From assembly GCF_002154695.1 (NCBI RefSeq), contig NZ_MTAV01000078.1, positions 62,001 to 126,000 of the forward strand: 64,000 bases of DNA, in the 5' to 3' direction. Under the pieces are notes generated by a model. The model was not told where the DNA came from. It ran no database searches and saw only the letters and a program-made list of their open reading frames with translations. Shown one piece after another: positions 26,703-36,111 of the stretch; positions within the stretch are counted from its first letter, which is position 1; the number at the start of each line of letters is the position of its first letter. A program made the translations under genes and the position numbers. This DNA is from Nostoc sp. T09 (GTDB lineage: Bacteria > Cyanobacteriota > Cyanobacteriia > Cyanobacteriales > Nostocaceae).

Positions 26703-27296
26703 TTAACACCTTCCTTCCCAAATCAAAAGTTGTCTTGAAGCTGCAACAAAGCAGTTGAGATGCTTAGGTGGGTAAAGAAAATGATCGTAGGCTAATGCCA
26801 TGTGTCTAGCAGCCTCACTATATAGTACTCTACCGATTCCTGTACCTAAGCCAGGACAAGCAATGCTACTAATCTTGTACTGTGAGTGTTGGTTATGTTG
26901 GCGCACAGACAAAAGCATCGCCCACATCGCTACATAAGGAATGTCTGTCCCAATAATAGACATAGGAACTCGCATTGTCGGTGTGTGAGCCAAATACGGG
27001 TGCAATGGATGACCAGTCTCTACAATCATTGATGTTCCTACTGGCTGTTCACCTAAATACTTAACAAGTATGTTTTGCTGGACTTTTTCCATCAAGGAAC
27101 TACCAAAATAATTGATAATGGCAGCATCCAACCCACCGTCCATCATGCCAAATGAATTACCAGGGCTAACTAAACAGTCATAGTTAGTTAGCCACTCAAA
27201 GTAGTCATTAACGATTTCAACATTAGGTAAATAATAGAAATGTTCTTGAAATGCTGCTGCTAATGATGAATCGGGCGCTACTAATATCAGTTTCAA
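26703..27296 (-). CDS. Macro-domain (ADP-ribose binding) protein
   Basis: This 197-residue protein starts at TTG 27296; a strong GGAGG site about eight bases upstream decides this start. The macro-domain hallmarks are present: a strand-loop CLVSPGNSFGMMDGGLDAAI, where the Asn and the GG bind the distal ribose, and PGLGTGIGR, which contacts the diphosphate. Macro domains bind or remove ADP-ribose derivatives on proteins or nucleic acids. The gene lies next to a XisH/XisI pair and a Uma2 protein, so the area looks like a small accessory island, but a joint function is not shown. Confidence 0.87.
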   Translation of the reverse strand: MKLILVAPDSSLAAAFQEHFYYLPNVEIVNDYFEWLTNYDCLVSPGNSFGMMDGGLDAAIINYFGSSLMEKVQQNILVKYLGEQPVGTSMIVETGHPLHPYLAHTPTMRVPMSIIGTDIPYVAMWAMLLSVRQHNQHSQYKISSIACPGLGTGIGRVLYSEAARHMALAYDHFLYPPKHLNCFVAASRQLLIWEGRC

Positions 27297-27354
27297 GCTT
27301 TATTCCTCCGCTTGAATACTTATTGTACACTCATTCATTTTTCAACAATCATAA

Positions 27355-27630
27355 AGAACCGTTTTTGTCGGGCTATCAAAAATTACAGAATTTTACGCAG
27401 CTTTGGGACAGTTCATAGCATATAGAGGAGCCTTACGCACCCAAGAACCACAACGAGTTTTGTATCTAGCAGTCTCCAGTGATATTTACGATCGCTTTTT
27501 TGTCACTCCATTTATTCAGGGACTTGCTGAGCAAAACCATCTTTGGTTGTTAATTTACGATATTGATGGGGAGGTGATTGAACGATGGCTACCATTGATA
27601 AATACCGAAAACATATCCAAAACCTGCTAA
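27355..27630 (+). pseudogene. Truncated xisH-like gene
   Basis: The translated segment VFVGLSKITEFYAALGQF, then IAYRGALRTQEP, then VLYLAVSSDIY, matches the C-terminal half to two thirds of the XisH family (about 138 residues, endonuclease-like fold). The N-terminal region with the first catalytic residues is missing: an in-frame TAA at 27352-27354 cuts the match and no homologous codons are visible upstream. The longest open frame begins with a TTG at 27403. The end overlaps the start of xisI by 46 bases, the usual coupled arrangement. It appears to be a decayed partner of xisI. Confidence 0.75.
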
Positions 27631-27917
27631 CCGAACACGCCAAACTGGTGTGGGACGAACGTATTCAAGGCCAAACTATTTTCGATACCGAACACGACCA
27701 TTACCAACTAGTGTACGTTGGTTGGCGCGGCTCAAAGCGAATGTATGGTACTGTCCTTCACCTCGACATCACTAATGGCAAAATCTGGGTTCAGCAAGAT
27801 GGAGCGGAGGTTGGCATTGCAAATCAATTGGTTGAACTGGGTGTTCCTAAACAGGACATCGTTTTGGGCTTTGACCCTCCAAAGATGCGGCATTACACTG
27901 ACTTTGCAGTAGGCTGA
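27585..27917 (+). CDS. xisI: XisI-family protein
   Basis: This 110-residue protein matches the XisI family over its whole length (MATIDKYRKHIQNLLTEHAK, then DHYQLVYVGWRGSKRMYGTVLHLDI, then GKIWVQQDGAE and the ending GFDPPKMRHYTDFAVG). XisH and XisI were named as factors controlling excision of the fdxN element in heterocysts. Most genomic copies are scattered pairs unlinked to such elements, so the excision role should not be assumed here. The partner xisH is truncated while this gene is intact. Confidence 0.9.
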   Translation: MATIDKYRKHIQNLLTEHAKLVWDERIQGQTIFDTEHDHYQLVYVGWRGSKRMYGTVLHLDITNGKIWVQQDGAEVGIANQLVELGVPKQDIVLGFDPPKMRHYTDFAVG

Positions 27918-27930
27918 TAACAGCTTACTT

Positions 27931-27970
27931 AAAAACAAAATCCACCTTGATATCAAATTATCAGGTGGAC
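27931..27970 (-). terminator. Rho-independent terminator of tmRNA
   Basis: On the minus strand the hairpin TCCACCTGATA / TATCAAGGTGGA (one bulged base) is followed by TTTTGTTTTT. It lies about 20 bases past the tmRNA 3' end. It may also stop rightward transcription from xisI. Confidence 0.85.
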
Positions 27971-27987
27971 TTGTTCAATATTTTTAG

Positions 27988-28373
27988 TGGATCCGAGCAG
28001 AGTCGAACTGCTGTCCAAATTGGGTATTGACCCTCCGCTCATTCACAGGTTTAGCCTATCTGACCCTCAAGGCGGGAATCGTTCATTATCCCGAACGTAG
28101 GATGCTCTGATTAAGTCTTTTCTAGCAAGCCAACCAGAGAACACTTGCTAAAGCATCCGTTGGGGTTTGTCCTTAGCCCTTAACGGAGTCGGACTAAAGA
28201 CGCTCGAACCTATAAGAGGCGTTTAGGCAGCTACTAGAGCTTCCCGACGAGCAAATTTAACGATGTTATTCGCATTTACTTTTGTTTTGAGCCTTGGATT
28301 TCCGAGAGGAGACTCACTCTCGACCTGAATCACAGAGCAGCGTTCGCCAACCTGTCGAAACCGTGACGGACCC
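27988..28373 (-). ncRNA. ssrA: Transfer-messenger RNA (tmRNA, one-piece)
   Basis: tmRNA rescues stalled ribosomes and tags the nascent protein. The 5' end GGGTCCGTCACGG followed by TTTCGACAGG at 28373 and the 3' end TTCGACTCTGCTCGGATCCA pair to form the tRNA-like acceptor; the CCA is not encoded. The resume frame (28273 to 28223) encodes the tag ANNIVKFARREALVAA and then a stop, close to the ANNIVKFARKDALVAA type of other cyanobacteria. The intervening pseudoknot region is continuous, so this is the one-piece form. The gene is 386 bases long and has its own terminator. Confidence 0.97.
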
Positions 28374-28609
28374 ATGTGCTTCATACTCCAATTATAATAC
28401 GCCGTTTTTAAAATGTGTGTTAAGACAAAAAATTTTGAGCAACGTAATGTCCATAAGCTCATACAAGCGATTAGACATGAGCGATCGCTGTCGACTACAG
28501 ATTTGTACATCCCAAAGCTGAATATTTTCATTTTCGCTGTCACTGGGCAAGTAATGTCCCATAGCGCTTACTAAAACTACAGAAACAGTCCTGCCCCAAA
28601 GTAACTCAA

Positions 28610-28909
28610 CTATTTAGCCATTGTGTCTAACGGAATTTTGCAAGCCTCCTTCTTAAGTTGAAAGTTCAAAGGAGATGAAGGATAAGACTTGAAGTTTACA
28701 GATGCTCCGCAGTCAGATGATGCAACTATAGACAAGGCGTACAGTCCTACTAGCCCACCGAGAATAATGCTAACAACAACAATAGGCGAAGTTTCTTTGA
28801 AAGTTTTTCCTAGACTACTTCTGGCTCTTGAGGCAAGTGAAGCTCTTAGCTTCTTAGTCTTTGGCTGCTCATGAGAGTTCGTCTGTTTAGAGTTGGTTTT
28901 GTTAGTCAT
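28610..28909 (-). CDS. Small single-span membrane protein, unknown
   Basis: This 99-residue protein has a GAGGT ribosome-binding site five bases before its ATG. The first 40 residues are polar and basic (TNKTNSKQTNSHEQPK, KKLRASLASRARSS). One membrane helix follows (about 43-62, SPIVVVSIILGGLVGLYALS). The last 35 residues, probably outside, hold two cysteines (SDCGAS, KEACKI) that could form a disulfide. No family is recognised. Good codon structure and a clear start site support a real gene. Confidence 0.65.
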   Translation of the reverse strand: MTNKTNSKQTNSHEQPKTKKLRASLASRARSSLGKTFKETSPIVVVSIILGGLVGLYALSIVASSDCGASVNFKSYPSSPLNFQLKKEACKIPLDTMAK

Positions 28910-29141
28910 ACTGACCTCATAGTTTGTTGGGAAGTAAGAGGCAGCTTGGTTATTTTTTAGACCACCAAGTTGTTTCTACTTTTATGGAACACTAGTGCTG
29001 TTTCAATAACTAGCCCATAACTAGTTCTACTTTTAGGTCGCTGCGTTCCAAGCCTCAAACGTCCTCCAGATACTTGAGGCACTCTCTCTATGGTCGATTC
29101 TAGTTAGGTATAATAACCTCAAACTGTGATATTTAAAACGT

Positions 29142-30389
29142 ATGGGCATGAAGGCATCTGACGAAGGCAAGCGTAAAATTAAAGTTGCCCTTGAAAAGAA
29201 AAAATTGAAGCCTCTAGCTAAAGAAACTTTGCAAAAAGTGACATTAGAGCTTCACATATCAGAAACCACTTGGAAAGCTTTTGTATATGCAGAACGTCTT
29301 CTTGGCAATGAAACCTTTAAGCGATGTTGTGAGTTATTGGATTTGAATTGGGTAGAAATTGTTGATTCCTTACAAACATCTAAATATAACTGGAATTCAG
29401 CCCCGTCACCTGAGCCTAACTTTTATGGGCGTGATAGGGAACTAGCAATATTGAAACAATCGGTATTGAGTGATCGCTACCGTTGGGTGATTCTTTATGG
29501 TTTTGGTGGAATTGGTAAAACTCAATTAGCAGTGAAATTGGGAGCACAGGTGCAGAATCAATTTGACAGATTGATTTGGCAAAAGCTATCTTATACCACT
29601 CCTAAAGACAAGTTATTGACTGATTTACTTGAGCGCTTATCGTTAGATAATGCTCAAATAACGAGCAATTTAGTGGAAGGGTTTTTAGAAGAGTTAAAAC
29701 GGCAACGGATATTAATAATTCTGGATGAACAAGACTTATACGAAGAAGGAAAGCATACTGATGGAAATCGAGACAGCTACAAAGACTATTGTAATTTTTT
29801 GCATCAGTTAAGCTTGGAACGTCATGAAAGTTGTATTGTATTGACTAGCCGTGAAAGACCTGAAAATATTGGTGCAGCAGCAAGTTTAATAAAAGCTTAT
29901 GAGATTAAAGAATTAGATGTTGATGCAGGTTGCAATATTTTAAAATATATCGAACTTCCAAAGGATCTTACATTTAATGAACAAACTGGAAGTGAGTTAG
30001 TACAGAGATATGGTGGAAATCCTTTGGCGCTAAAACTGGTAGCTTTTTTGATTCATGATTCATTTGATGGCAATGTGCGAGAGTTCCTCAATAAACATGA
30101 AAGGAGCCTAGTTGTACCAGATGGCATTGAGATTATACTTAAATCGCTGACTAAAACCTTAAGTAAATTTGAAAAAAACATTTTGCAATACATAGCAAAA
30201 GCATCTGATTCAGTTTCTCTTGATGAACTGTATGAAAATTTGCCTACTGAAATGTATTATTCTGACCTTTCAAAGGTGTTGCAAACACTAAAGGGGCGAT
30301 CGCTAATAATAGGAGATTCCGAAGGAAATGAAGTTTTTTGTACGTTGCAACCAATGGTAAGGAAGTTTGTACAGCGACAACTGACATAG
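29142..30389 (+). CDS. NB-ARC (STAND) ATPase with N-terminal HTH-like domain
   Basis: This gives 415 residues; homologous cyanobacterial proteins begin at a MKAS motif, so the ATG at 29148 may be the true start. Residues 1-85 form a small helical, probably DNA- or protein-binding domain. The NB-ARC domain follows, with the FYGRDREL entry motif (94-101), Walker A YGFGGIGKTQLA (119-130), Walker B RILIILDEQ, the LTSRE sensor and GGNPLALKL. A short winged-helix-like region closes the protein. There are no TPR, WD40 or LRR sensor repeats and no effector, so sensing and output must come from elsewhere. The kinase-receptor gene begins about 120 bases downstream on the same strand and is the natural partner candidate. 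Confidence 0.9.
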   Translation: MGMKASDEGKRKIKVALEKKKLKPLAKETLQKVTLELHISETTWKAFVYAERLLGNETFKRCCELLDLNWVEIVDSLQTSKYNWNSAPSPEPNFYGRDRELAILKQSVLSDRYRWVILYGFGGIGKTQLAVKLGAQVQNQFDRLIWQKLSYTTPKDKLLTDLLERLSLDNAQITSNLVEGFLEELKRQRILIILDEQDLYEEGKHTDGNRDSYKDYCNFLHQLSLERHESCIVLTSRERPENIGAAASLIKAYEIKELDVDAGCNILKYIELPKDLTFNEQTGSELVQRYGGNPLALKLVAFLIHDSFDGNVREFLNKHERSLVVPDGIEIILKSLTKTLSKFEKNILQYIAKASDSVSLDELYENLPTEMYYSDLSKVLQTLKGRSLIIGDSEGNEVFCTLQPMVRKFVQRQLT

Positions 30390-30512
30390 TATTCTAGTTG
30401 AAGCTTAGTGTTAGTTGGGTAGAGCAACTACATCCTTAAGTCTTATATTTTGAGTTTTTATGGCAAAATAAAGCATTTTTGCTTAAATAATCTTACTTCG
30501 CAGATCAAATCT

Positions 30513-33101
30513 ATGACTTACTGCATAAATCCGTGGTGTCCTGTCGATGATCGTCGGCTCAATCCAGAAAATGCCTCTTCATGCCAGTATTGCGGAACCA
30601 ATTTGGTAATTAACAATCGCTACCACTTACTCGAACCGTTAAGGTCGCTTTCTGTGGATGATAACTATCAGATATTTAAAATTATCGATATTACTAATAA
30701 TGAACAAAGTGTCTTGAAAACTCAGATAGTACGTGGGGGTGATGTTGACAAACTATTTAATCGAGAAATTCAATTACTACTGAATTTGGATAATCCTGCT
30801 GTTCCTAGAGGAAAAGATAGTTTTTCTGTGATGATTCTCAATCCTGAACGCCGTGAAATTCGCTGTTTAGTGATGGAATACATTCAAGGAGAAGACCTAG
30901 AGAGATGGATAACCAATAATGGAAAAATAGGCTCTGATTTATCATCTAGAGAAGCTAAGGTCAAAACGTTGGATTGGCTATACCAATTAACAAATATCTT
31001 GAGTTCGATTCACAAGAGAAATGTCATCCATCGAGATATTAAACCCTCTAATATAATGCTGAGATTGAATGGTGGAAATGGTAAAGAACTTGCAATAATT
31101 GATTTTGGCATAGCTAAACGTTCCATTCCTGCCGCTAATCAACCAACTTCGACAACACTTGTAGGAGGGTCTCGGGGTTACACTCCTCCAGAAATACACA
31201 AGGGTCAGCCTGTTCCCAAATCAGATTTTTTTGCTCTAGGAAGAACCTTTGTTTATCTTCTAACGAGAAAGCACCCTCGTGACTACGGAGACAATCTACA
31301 AGCCTGGAGGAAAGATACTGTATTTTCTGATTCTGGAATTATTCAGTTAATTAATGACCTGATGAAAGAAAGGCATGAAGAACGACCTGAATCAACAGAA
31401 ATAATTCAAAGAATTGAAAAAATTCGTGCTAAGGAATTGCAACCAATTACTTTCTTTCCCCCATATTACCTTTGGCTTCGTGAAATTCTAACTGTAATTG
31501 GTGCAGTTGTAGTACTGGGTTTAGCATTTTATGGACTCTTTTCATTAATATCAGGAATTCTAGATCCAACAAATACTGTGCGTGATGTTTCAGCAAGCCC
31601 CAATCCATCCCCTACCAAATCAACCTCTTCCCCTCCACTATGGTCTGCTCAAAAACTAATTAGTGCTGGAGAAAAGCCGCTTTATGAGGAAAGCCGCCCA
31701 CTTAGCGGTGATTATGCACAGTTAAAGGATAAGGGAATTAATGCATTTAAAAGTGACAATTATCTTAATGCTGAAAAATTTTTCACTAACCTTCGCAAAA
31801 ATGCAAAGCAAAATAAGGAATTTACAGCACTCACAGATCCCGAAGTCCTGATTTTCTTAAATAACGCTATAGCAAGGCAGCAGAGAAAAAACGGAGGGCC
31901 GATACATACTATTGCTGTTGCTATTCCCATAACTCATAGAAATCAAGCCGGAAAAGACGTATGGTTTCATCAAGGGCAACAAATTCTAATGGGTGTGTCT
32001 CAGGCACAAACTAAAGCGATCGAACAAGGAATCAACCTGGAAGTCGTGATTGCAAATGATCGCAACCTTCATGGCCAAGCAGTATCCGTTGCAAAAGAAC
32101 TGACTCAAATGAATGTTCAAGGTCGATCCATTCTTGCTGTGATTGGTCACTACACTAGCGATGTTACTTGTAATGCACTAAAAGAAGTCTATGCTAACGC
32201 AGGCATAATTGTAATTTCCCCAAGTAGTACAAAGACTGACCTACGAAAAACTTGTGGTGGTGGTGCATTCTTCAGAACAGCTTCTTCCACCAAGATAGAA
32301 GCGCAAGCCTTGGCTAATTATGTATCAAATTTGAAAGAAAGTGGTGAAATACGAGAGCCGAAAATTGCTGCTTTCTATAATTTAAAAGCCGACTTCAGTA
32401 AAGATCTATTTAAGCAATTCCAGTTAGAAATACAACCAAAGGGCATAAAGATACCTTCTGAATCTCAAATTGACTTAGCTGATGACAAGTTTAATGCCGA
32501 TACAGCACTACATAAGGTCAGCAGTGCGAATATACTTGTCCTATTTCCTGATGGTGCTACGGATACTGATACTGCCTATAAAAATGCTCTTAAGGTGCTT
32601 AGAGAAAGTAATGTAAATACAATAAAGAAAATTCTAGGATCAAATCCTCTCTTACAGCTAGAAACTATCACTGGTCAAGTCAAAAAATTGGAAAATAAAT
32701 TAGTACTTGCGACGGATTGGCATTGGGAATGTGGTAGAGAGAGATTTCGTACCGATGCGACAGGAAAATGGGGCGGAGCTGTGAATCGACTCACCGCTTT
32801 ATCGTATGAAGCTGTGACGGTCTTGCATACTGCTTTGAAGAACTCGTCGTCAGAGTCAGAGTCAGTATCAAGAGAAACTCTTCGCAAGGCAGTCGATAAT
32901 CTTTCCCCAGTTCCAAGTGATGTGTTTGATGATAACCTGGGCATCAAAACAATTAGTTTTGATAAAGAGACGGGCGATCGCAAGGAAATCAGCAAGCGGA
33001 TATTAGTGACTCCGTATTCAGAGACTCAGAATACAAATGTTCAAGATCAAAATCAACAAGAAAAATTTCAATTGCTTGTTAATCAGAAATGTTACCAATG
33101 A
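30513..33101 (+). CDS. Membrane Ser/Thr kinase-like protein with periplasmic ligand-binding domain
   Basis: This gives 862 residues from the ATG at 30513 (MTYCINPWCPV). A C4 zinc ribbon (CINPWC, CQYCG) opens the protein. A protein-kinase domain follows, with HRDIKPSN (catalytic D175) and DFG (D197). The glycine-rich loop is replaced by LRSLSVDDNYQ, so ATP binding may be altered. One membrane helix (about 324-349) is followed by a Pro/Ser linker. The external half (about 465-840) is a type 1 periplasmic-binding fold of the branched-chain amino-acid receptor class (AVAIPITHRNQAGKD, QQILMGVSQAQ, LAVIGHYTSDVTCNALKEVYANAG). The architecture is that of a ligand-gated transmembrane kinase. The upstream NB-ARC gene may be in the same transcript. 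Confidence 0.9.
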   Translation: MTYCINPWCPVDDRRLNPENASSCQYCGTNLVINNRYHLLEPLRSLSVDDNYQIFKIIDITNNEQSVLKTQIVRGGDVDKLFNREIQLLLNLDNPAVPRGKDSFSVMILNPERREIRCLVMEYIQGEDLERWITNNGKIGSDLSSREAKVKTLDWLYQLTNILSSIHKRNVIHRDIKPSNIMLRLNGGNGKELAIIDFGIAKRSIPAANQPTSTTLVGGSRGYTPPEIHKGQPVPKSDFFALGRTFVYLLTRKHPRDYGDNLQAWRKDTVFSDSGIIQLINDLMKERHEERPESTEIIQRIEKIRAKELQPITFFPPYYLWLREILTVIGAVVVLGLAFYGLFSLISGILDPTNTVRDVSASPNPSPTKSTSSPPLWSAQKLISAGEKPLYEESRPLSGDYAQLKDKGINAFKSDNYLNAEKFFTNLRKNAKQNKEFTALTDPEVLIFLNNAIARQQRKNGGPIHTIAVAIPITHRNQAGKDVWFHQGQQILMGVSQAQTKAIEQGINLEVVIANDRNLHGQAVSVAKELTQMNVQGRSILAVIGHYTSDVTCNALKEVYANAGIIVISPSSTKTDLRKTCGGGAFFRTASSTKIEAQALANYVSNLKESGEIREPKIAAFYNLKADFSKDLFKQFQLEIQPKGIKIPSESQIDLADDKFNADTALHKVSSANILVLFPDGATDTDTAYKNALKVLRESNVNTIKKILGSNPLLQLETITGQVKKLENKLVLATDWHWECGRERFRTDATGKWGGAVNRLTALSYEAVTVLHTALKNSSSESESVSRETLRKAVDNLSPVPSDVFDDNLGIKTISFDKETGDRKEISKRILVTPYSETQNTNVQDQNQQEKFQLLVNQKCYQ

Positions 33102-33203
33102 GTATCGCCAATTACTTCCCAACCATCTAGAGTAATGTTAGCAGTGCGATTTATAAAATCGAGTGTTACAGAATTAAATAAACATTTTTAGAATAAATAC
33201 TAA

Positions 33204-33248
33204 AAATAGCCAATTGCTAATTTGAAAACAACTAGCAATTGGCTATTT
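33204..33248 (-). terminator. Terminator of the ATP synthase operon
   Basis: A perfect 16-base inverted repeat (AAATAGCCAATTGCTA and its complement) with a 13-base loop is followed on the minus strand by TTTTTAG. It lies just past the atpG stop and can also stop rightward transcription from the kinase-receptor gene. Confidence 0.9.
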
Positions 33249-33273
33249 ATCACAACTAACAATTGACAATTCC

Positions 33274-34221
33274 CTAAGTTAATGCTTCAGCACCACCAAC
33301 AACTTCTAGAAGTTCTTGGGTAATTGCAGCTTGTCGAGCTTTGTTGTAAGACAACGATAGGGTTCTAATCAATTCACCTGCGTTGTCGCTGGCGTTGTTC
33401 ATCGCAGTCATCCGTGCTGCTAGTTCACTAGCCGCTGATTCTTGCAGTGCCCGTAATAGCTGGTTGCTCAAATATAGGGGCAATAAAGAATCGAGAATTT
33501 GTATAGGATCTTGCTCAAAAATCATGTCGCGGGCTAAAGGACGGGCTTGAGTAGTCACTTTTTGCCGTTCTACTTCAAATTGACCACCACGAGTTGTCAA
33601 GCGGAAGATTTCGTCATCTGCTGCTTCTAAACCTTGAGGATCGAGAGGAAGCAGAGTTTGCACCACTGGACGGGAGCTCACCAAGGAGACGAATCTGGTA
33701 TATATTAACTCAATTCGGTCTACACTTTCTGACAGAAACAAAGAAAGCAATTCATCAGCAATTTTGTTAGCTTCTGCTGCTGTAGGAATTTGTTCTAAGC
33801 CACTGTAGGTAGCATCGATTGGTTGATTGCGGCGTTGAAAATATTGGATAGACTTGCGTCCCACCAACACAAATTTGTAATCTACACCTTCGGCTTGGAG
33901 TTCCTTAGCACGATTTTCGGCGCGACGGATGACGTTAGTATTGTAACCGCCACATAAACCGCGATCGCCTGCAATCACCAACAGCCCTACTGACTTCACC
34001 TCCCGCTTTCTCAGCAGGGGTAAGTTGGCTTCTTCAAACCGCAAACGGGTTTGTAGACCGTATAAAACTTGTGCTAAACGATCCGCAAATGGTCGCGTTG
34101 CTAGTACTTGCTCTTGCGCCCGGCGTACTCTCGCCGCAGCTACCAGCCGCATGGCTTCTGTGATTTTTTTGGTATTTTTGACCGACTGAATGCGATCGCG
34201 TATTGCTTTGAGATTGGCCAT
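33274..34221 (-). CDS. atpG: ATP synthase F1 subunit gamma
   Basis: This 315-residue central-stalk subunit rotates inside the alpha/beta ring. The N-terminal helix ([29 protein letters not shown]) and the C-terminal helix ([37 protein letters not shown]) are diagnostic, together with ITSDRGL-type [10 protein letters not shown]. The extra segment near residues 195-230 ([21 protein letters not shown]) is the insertion found in cyanobacterial and chloroplast gamma; the paired regulatory cysteines of plants are absent, as expected. It is the last gene of the operon. The spacer to atpA holds heptamer repeats. Confidence 0.98.
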   Translation of the reverse strand: MANLKAIRDRIQSVKNTKKITEAMRLVAAARVRRAQEQVLATRPFADRLAQVLYGLQTRLRFEEANLPLLRKREVKSVGLLVIAGDRGLCGGYNTNVIRRAENRAKELQAEGVDYKFVLVGRKSIQYFQRRNQPIDATYSGLEQIPTAAEANKIADELLSLFLSESVDRIELIYTRFVSLVSSRPVVQTLLPLDPQGLEAADDEIFRLTTRGGQFEVERQKVTTQARPLARDMIFEQDPIQILDSLLPLYLSNQLLRALQESAASELAARMTAMNNASDNAGELIRTLSLSYNKARQAAITQELLEVVGGAEALT

Positions 34222-34226
34222 ATTCT

Positions 34227-34376
34227 TGAGTCCTGAGTCCTGAGTTCTGAGTTCCGAGTGGTAGAAAGTGCTGAGTACTAAGCTTTATCGGAATTAAAAT
34301 TGAGAGAACTCGCAAACTTTATGCTCATGTCTGTTCACTCTTAACTCCTTTAGTTACTCAGCACTCAGCACCCAGC
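34227..34376. repeat. STRR heptamers and inverted repeat in the atpA-atpG spacer
   Basis: TGAGTCC/TGAGTTC units are repeated four times at 34227-34254. ACTCAGC/ACCCAGC units are repeated three times at 34356-34376. A perfect 10-base inverted repeat (GTGCTGAGTA at 34268-34277, TACTCAGCAC at 34355-34364) links the two and could fold in the mRNA. Confidence 0.85.
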
Positions 34377-34434
34377 AACGCCAGTTGCTTTAAGTCGGCA
34401 GAGCCGCCCAACGCACTGGCTCCTCAGCACTGTA

Positions 34435-35955
34435 TTAAGCTGTTGCTTTGAAGGTCTTCTTGAATTCAGTCAGTGCTTCCTTCAACGCAGCTTCTTCTGC
34501 GTCACCCAGTGCTTTCGAGCTTTGCACTGCTTGGGCGTAATTAGGTTTGCCTGTCTTTAAGTAATCCCGCAGACCTCTGGTAAAGGTGGTTACCTTATCC
34601 ACAGGGATATCATCTAAATAACCGTTGATACCCGCATAGAGAATTGCTACTTGCTCGTATACAGAAAGTGGGTCATTTTGGGGCTGCTTCAGTAGTTCCC
34701 GTAAGCGTTGACCCCGTGCCAACTGGTCTTGAGTAGCTTTATCTAAATCAGAAGCAAATTGCGCAAAGGCTTGCAGGTCATCAAATTGAGCTAGTTCCAA
34801 CTTAATCTTACCAGCAACTTTCTTCATCGCCTTGGTTTGCGCCGCAGAACCCACACGGGATACGGAGATACCGGGGTTTACCGCAGGACGGATACCAGCG
34901 TTGAACAAGTCAGAAGACAAGAAGATCTGACCGTCGGTAATCGAAATTACGTTGGTGGGGATGTATGCTGATACGTCACCTGCTTGGGTTTCGATGATTG
35001 GCAGGGCGGTCATGCTACCTTTACCCAATTCATCACTCAGCTTCGCTGCTCTTTCTAACAAGCGAGAGTGAATGTAGAATACGTCTCCTGGGTAAGCTTC
35101 CCGTCCGGGTGGACGACGTAGCAGCAATGACATTTGACGATAAGCTTGGGCTTGCTTGGAAAGGTCGTCGTAAATTACGAGAGTAGCTTTGCCTTTGTAC
35201 ATGAAGTACTCAGCAATGGTGGCTCCGGTATAGGGAGCGAGGAATTGTAGAGTTGCAGGGTCACTGGCGTTAGCGGCGACGACTACGGTGTAGTCCATTG
35301 CGCCTTTGTCTTGCAGTGTTTGTACGACGTTAGCTACAGTGGAAGCTTTTTGACCAACAGCAACATAGACACAAACTACATCTTCACCTTTTTGGTTGAT
35401 GATGGTGTCAATGGCGATCGCAGTTTTACCAGTTTGGCGGTCACCAATGATCAATTCGCGCTGACCACGACCGATAGGAATCATTGAGTCGATAGCTGTG
35501 ATTCCTGTTTGCATCGGTTCGTGTACAGACCGACGGGCAATGATACCAGGAGCCGGAGATTCAATCAAACGGCTTTCTGTGGACTTGATATCTCCTTTAC
35601 CATCGATGGGACGACCCAATGCATCGACAACTCGTCCAATCAAAGCTTCCCCTACGGGCACCTGGGCAATTCTACCAGTAGCGGTAACAGAGCTACCTTC
35701 TTGAATTTCCCGTCCCTCGCCCATGAGTACCGCGCCCACGTTGTCTTCTTCTAAGTTTTGGGCGATGCCAACTGTACCGTCTTCAAATTCTAATAGCTCC
35801 CCAGCCATAGCCTTTTCTAGACCATAAATCCGGGCAATACCGTCACCGACTTGCAGGACGGTACCGACGTTAGCAACTTTGACATCTTGGTCGTATTGCT
35901 CGATTTGCTGTTGAATAATGTTACTAATTTCGTCAGGTCTGATTGAAATGCTCAT
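34435..35955 (-). CDS. atpA: ATP synthase F1 subunit alpha
   Basis: This 506-residue subunit forms the non-catalytic nucleotide sites of F1. It has the beta-barrel N-terminal domain, the P-loop [11 protein letters not shown] (about 170-180), the DDLSKQA region and the SPARTIAL-like signature [17 protein letters not shown]. The first residues ([21 protein letters not shown]) and the C-terminal helical bundle are typical and the length is normal. It lies between atpH and atpG in the cyanobacterial order. The beta and epsilon genes are not in this window, as expected because cyanobacteria keep atpB/atpE of F1 in a separate operon. Confidence 0.99.
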   Translation of the reverse strand: MSISIRPDEISNIIQQQIEQYDQDVKVANVGTVLQVGDGIARIYGLEKAMAGELLEFEDGTVGIAQNLEEDNVGAVLMGEGREIQEGSSVTATGRIAQVPVGEALIGRVVDALGRPIDGKGDIKSTESRLIESPAPGIIARRSVHEPMQTGITAIDSMIPIGRGQRELIIGDRQTGKTAIAIDTIINQKGEDVVCVYVAVGQKASTVANVVQTLQDKGAMDYTVVVAANASDPATLQFLAPYTGATIAEYFMYKGKATLVIYDDLSKQAQAYRQMSLLLRRPPGREAYPGDVFYIHSRLLERAAKLSDELGKGSMTALPIIETQAGDVSAYIPTNVISITDGQIFLSSDLFNAGIRPAVNPGISVSRVGSAAQTKAMKKVAGKIKLELAQFDDLQAFAQFASDLDKATQDQLARGQRLRELLKQPQNDPLSVYEQVAILYAGINGYLDDIPVDKVTTFTRGLRDYLKTGKPNYAQAVQSSKALGDAEEAALKEALTEFKKTFKATA

Positions 35956-36003
35956 GTGTCTATCTTTTTTCTTGGGAGACTGAACAGAGTAATCTTTATA
36001 GAA

Positions 36004-36105
36004 GTTAAGAGTTATGAGTTAATAATGCAAAAGCTAAAAGTTAAATGTCAAAATAAATTACTTTTTACTTTTTATTTAACTCTTAACTCCCAACTCCTAA
36101 CTCCT
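36004..36105. repeat. Inverted repeat plus STRR in the atpH-atpA spacer
   Basis: GTTAAGAGTTA at 36004-36014 pairs with TAACTCTTAAC at 36077-36087. It is followed by three heptamers AACTCCC/AACTCCT/AACTCCT (36085-36105). This is non-coding and would form a stem-loop in the operon mRNA. Confidence 0.8.
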
Positions 36106-36111
36106 TACTGT

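Noticed and set aside
28223-28543. Open frame of 106 codons on the minus strand
   Set aside because: It is the tmRNA read through in the tag frame; its end is the proteolysis tag.
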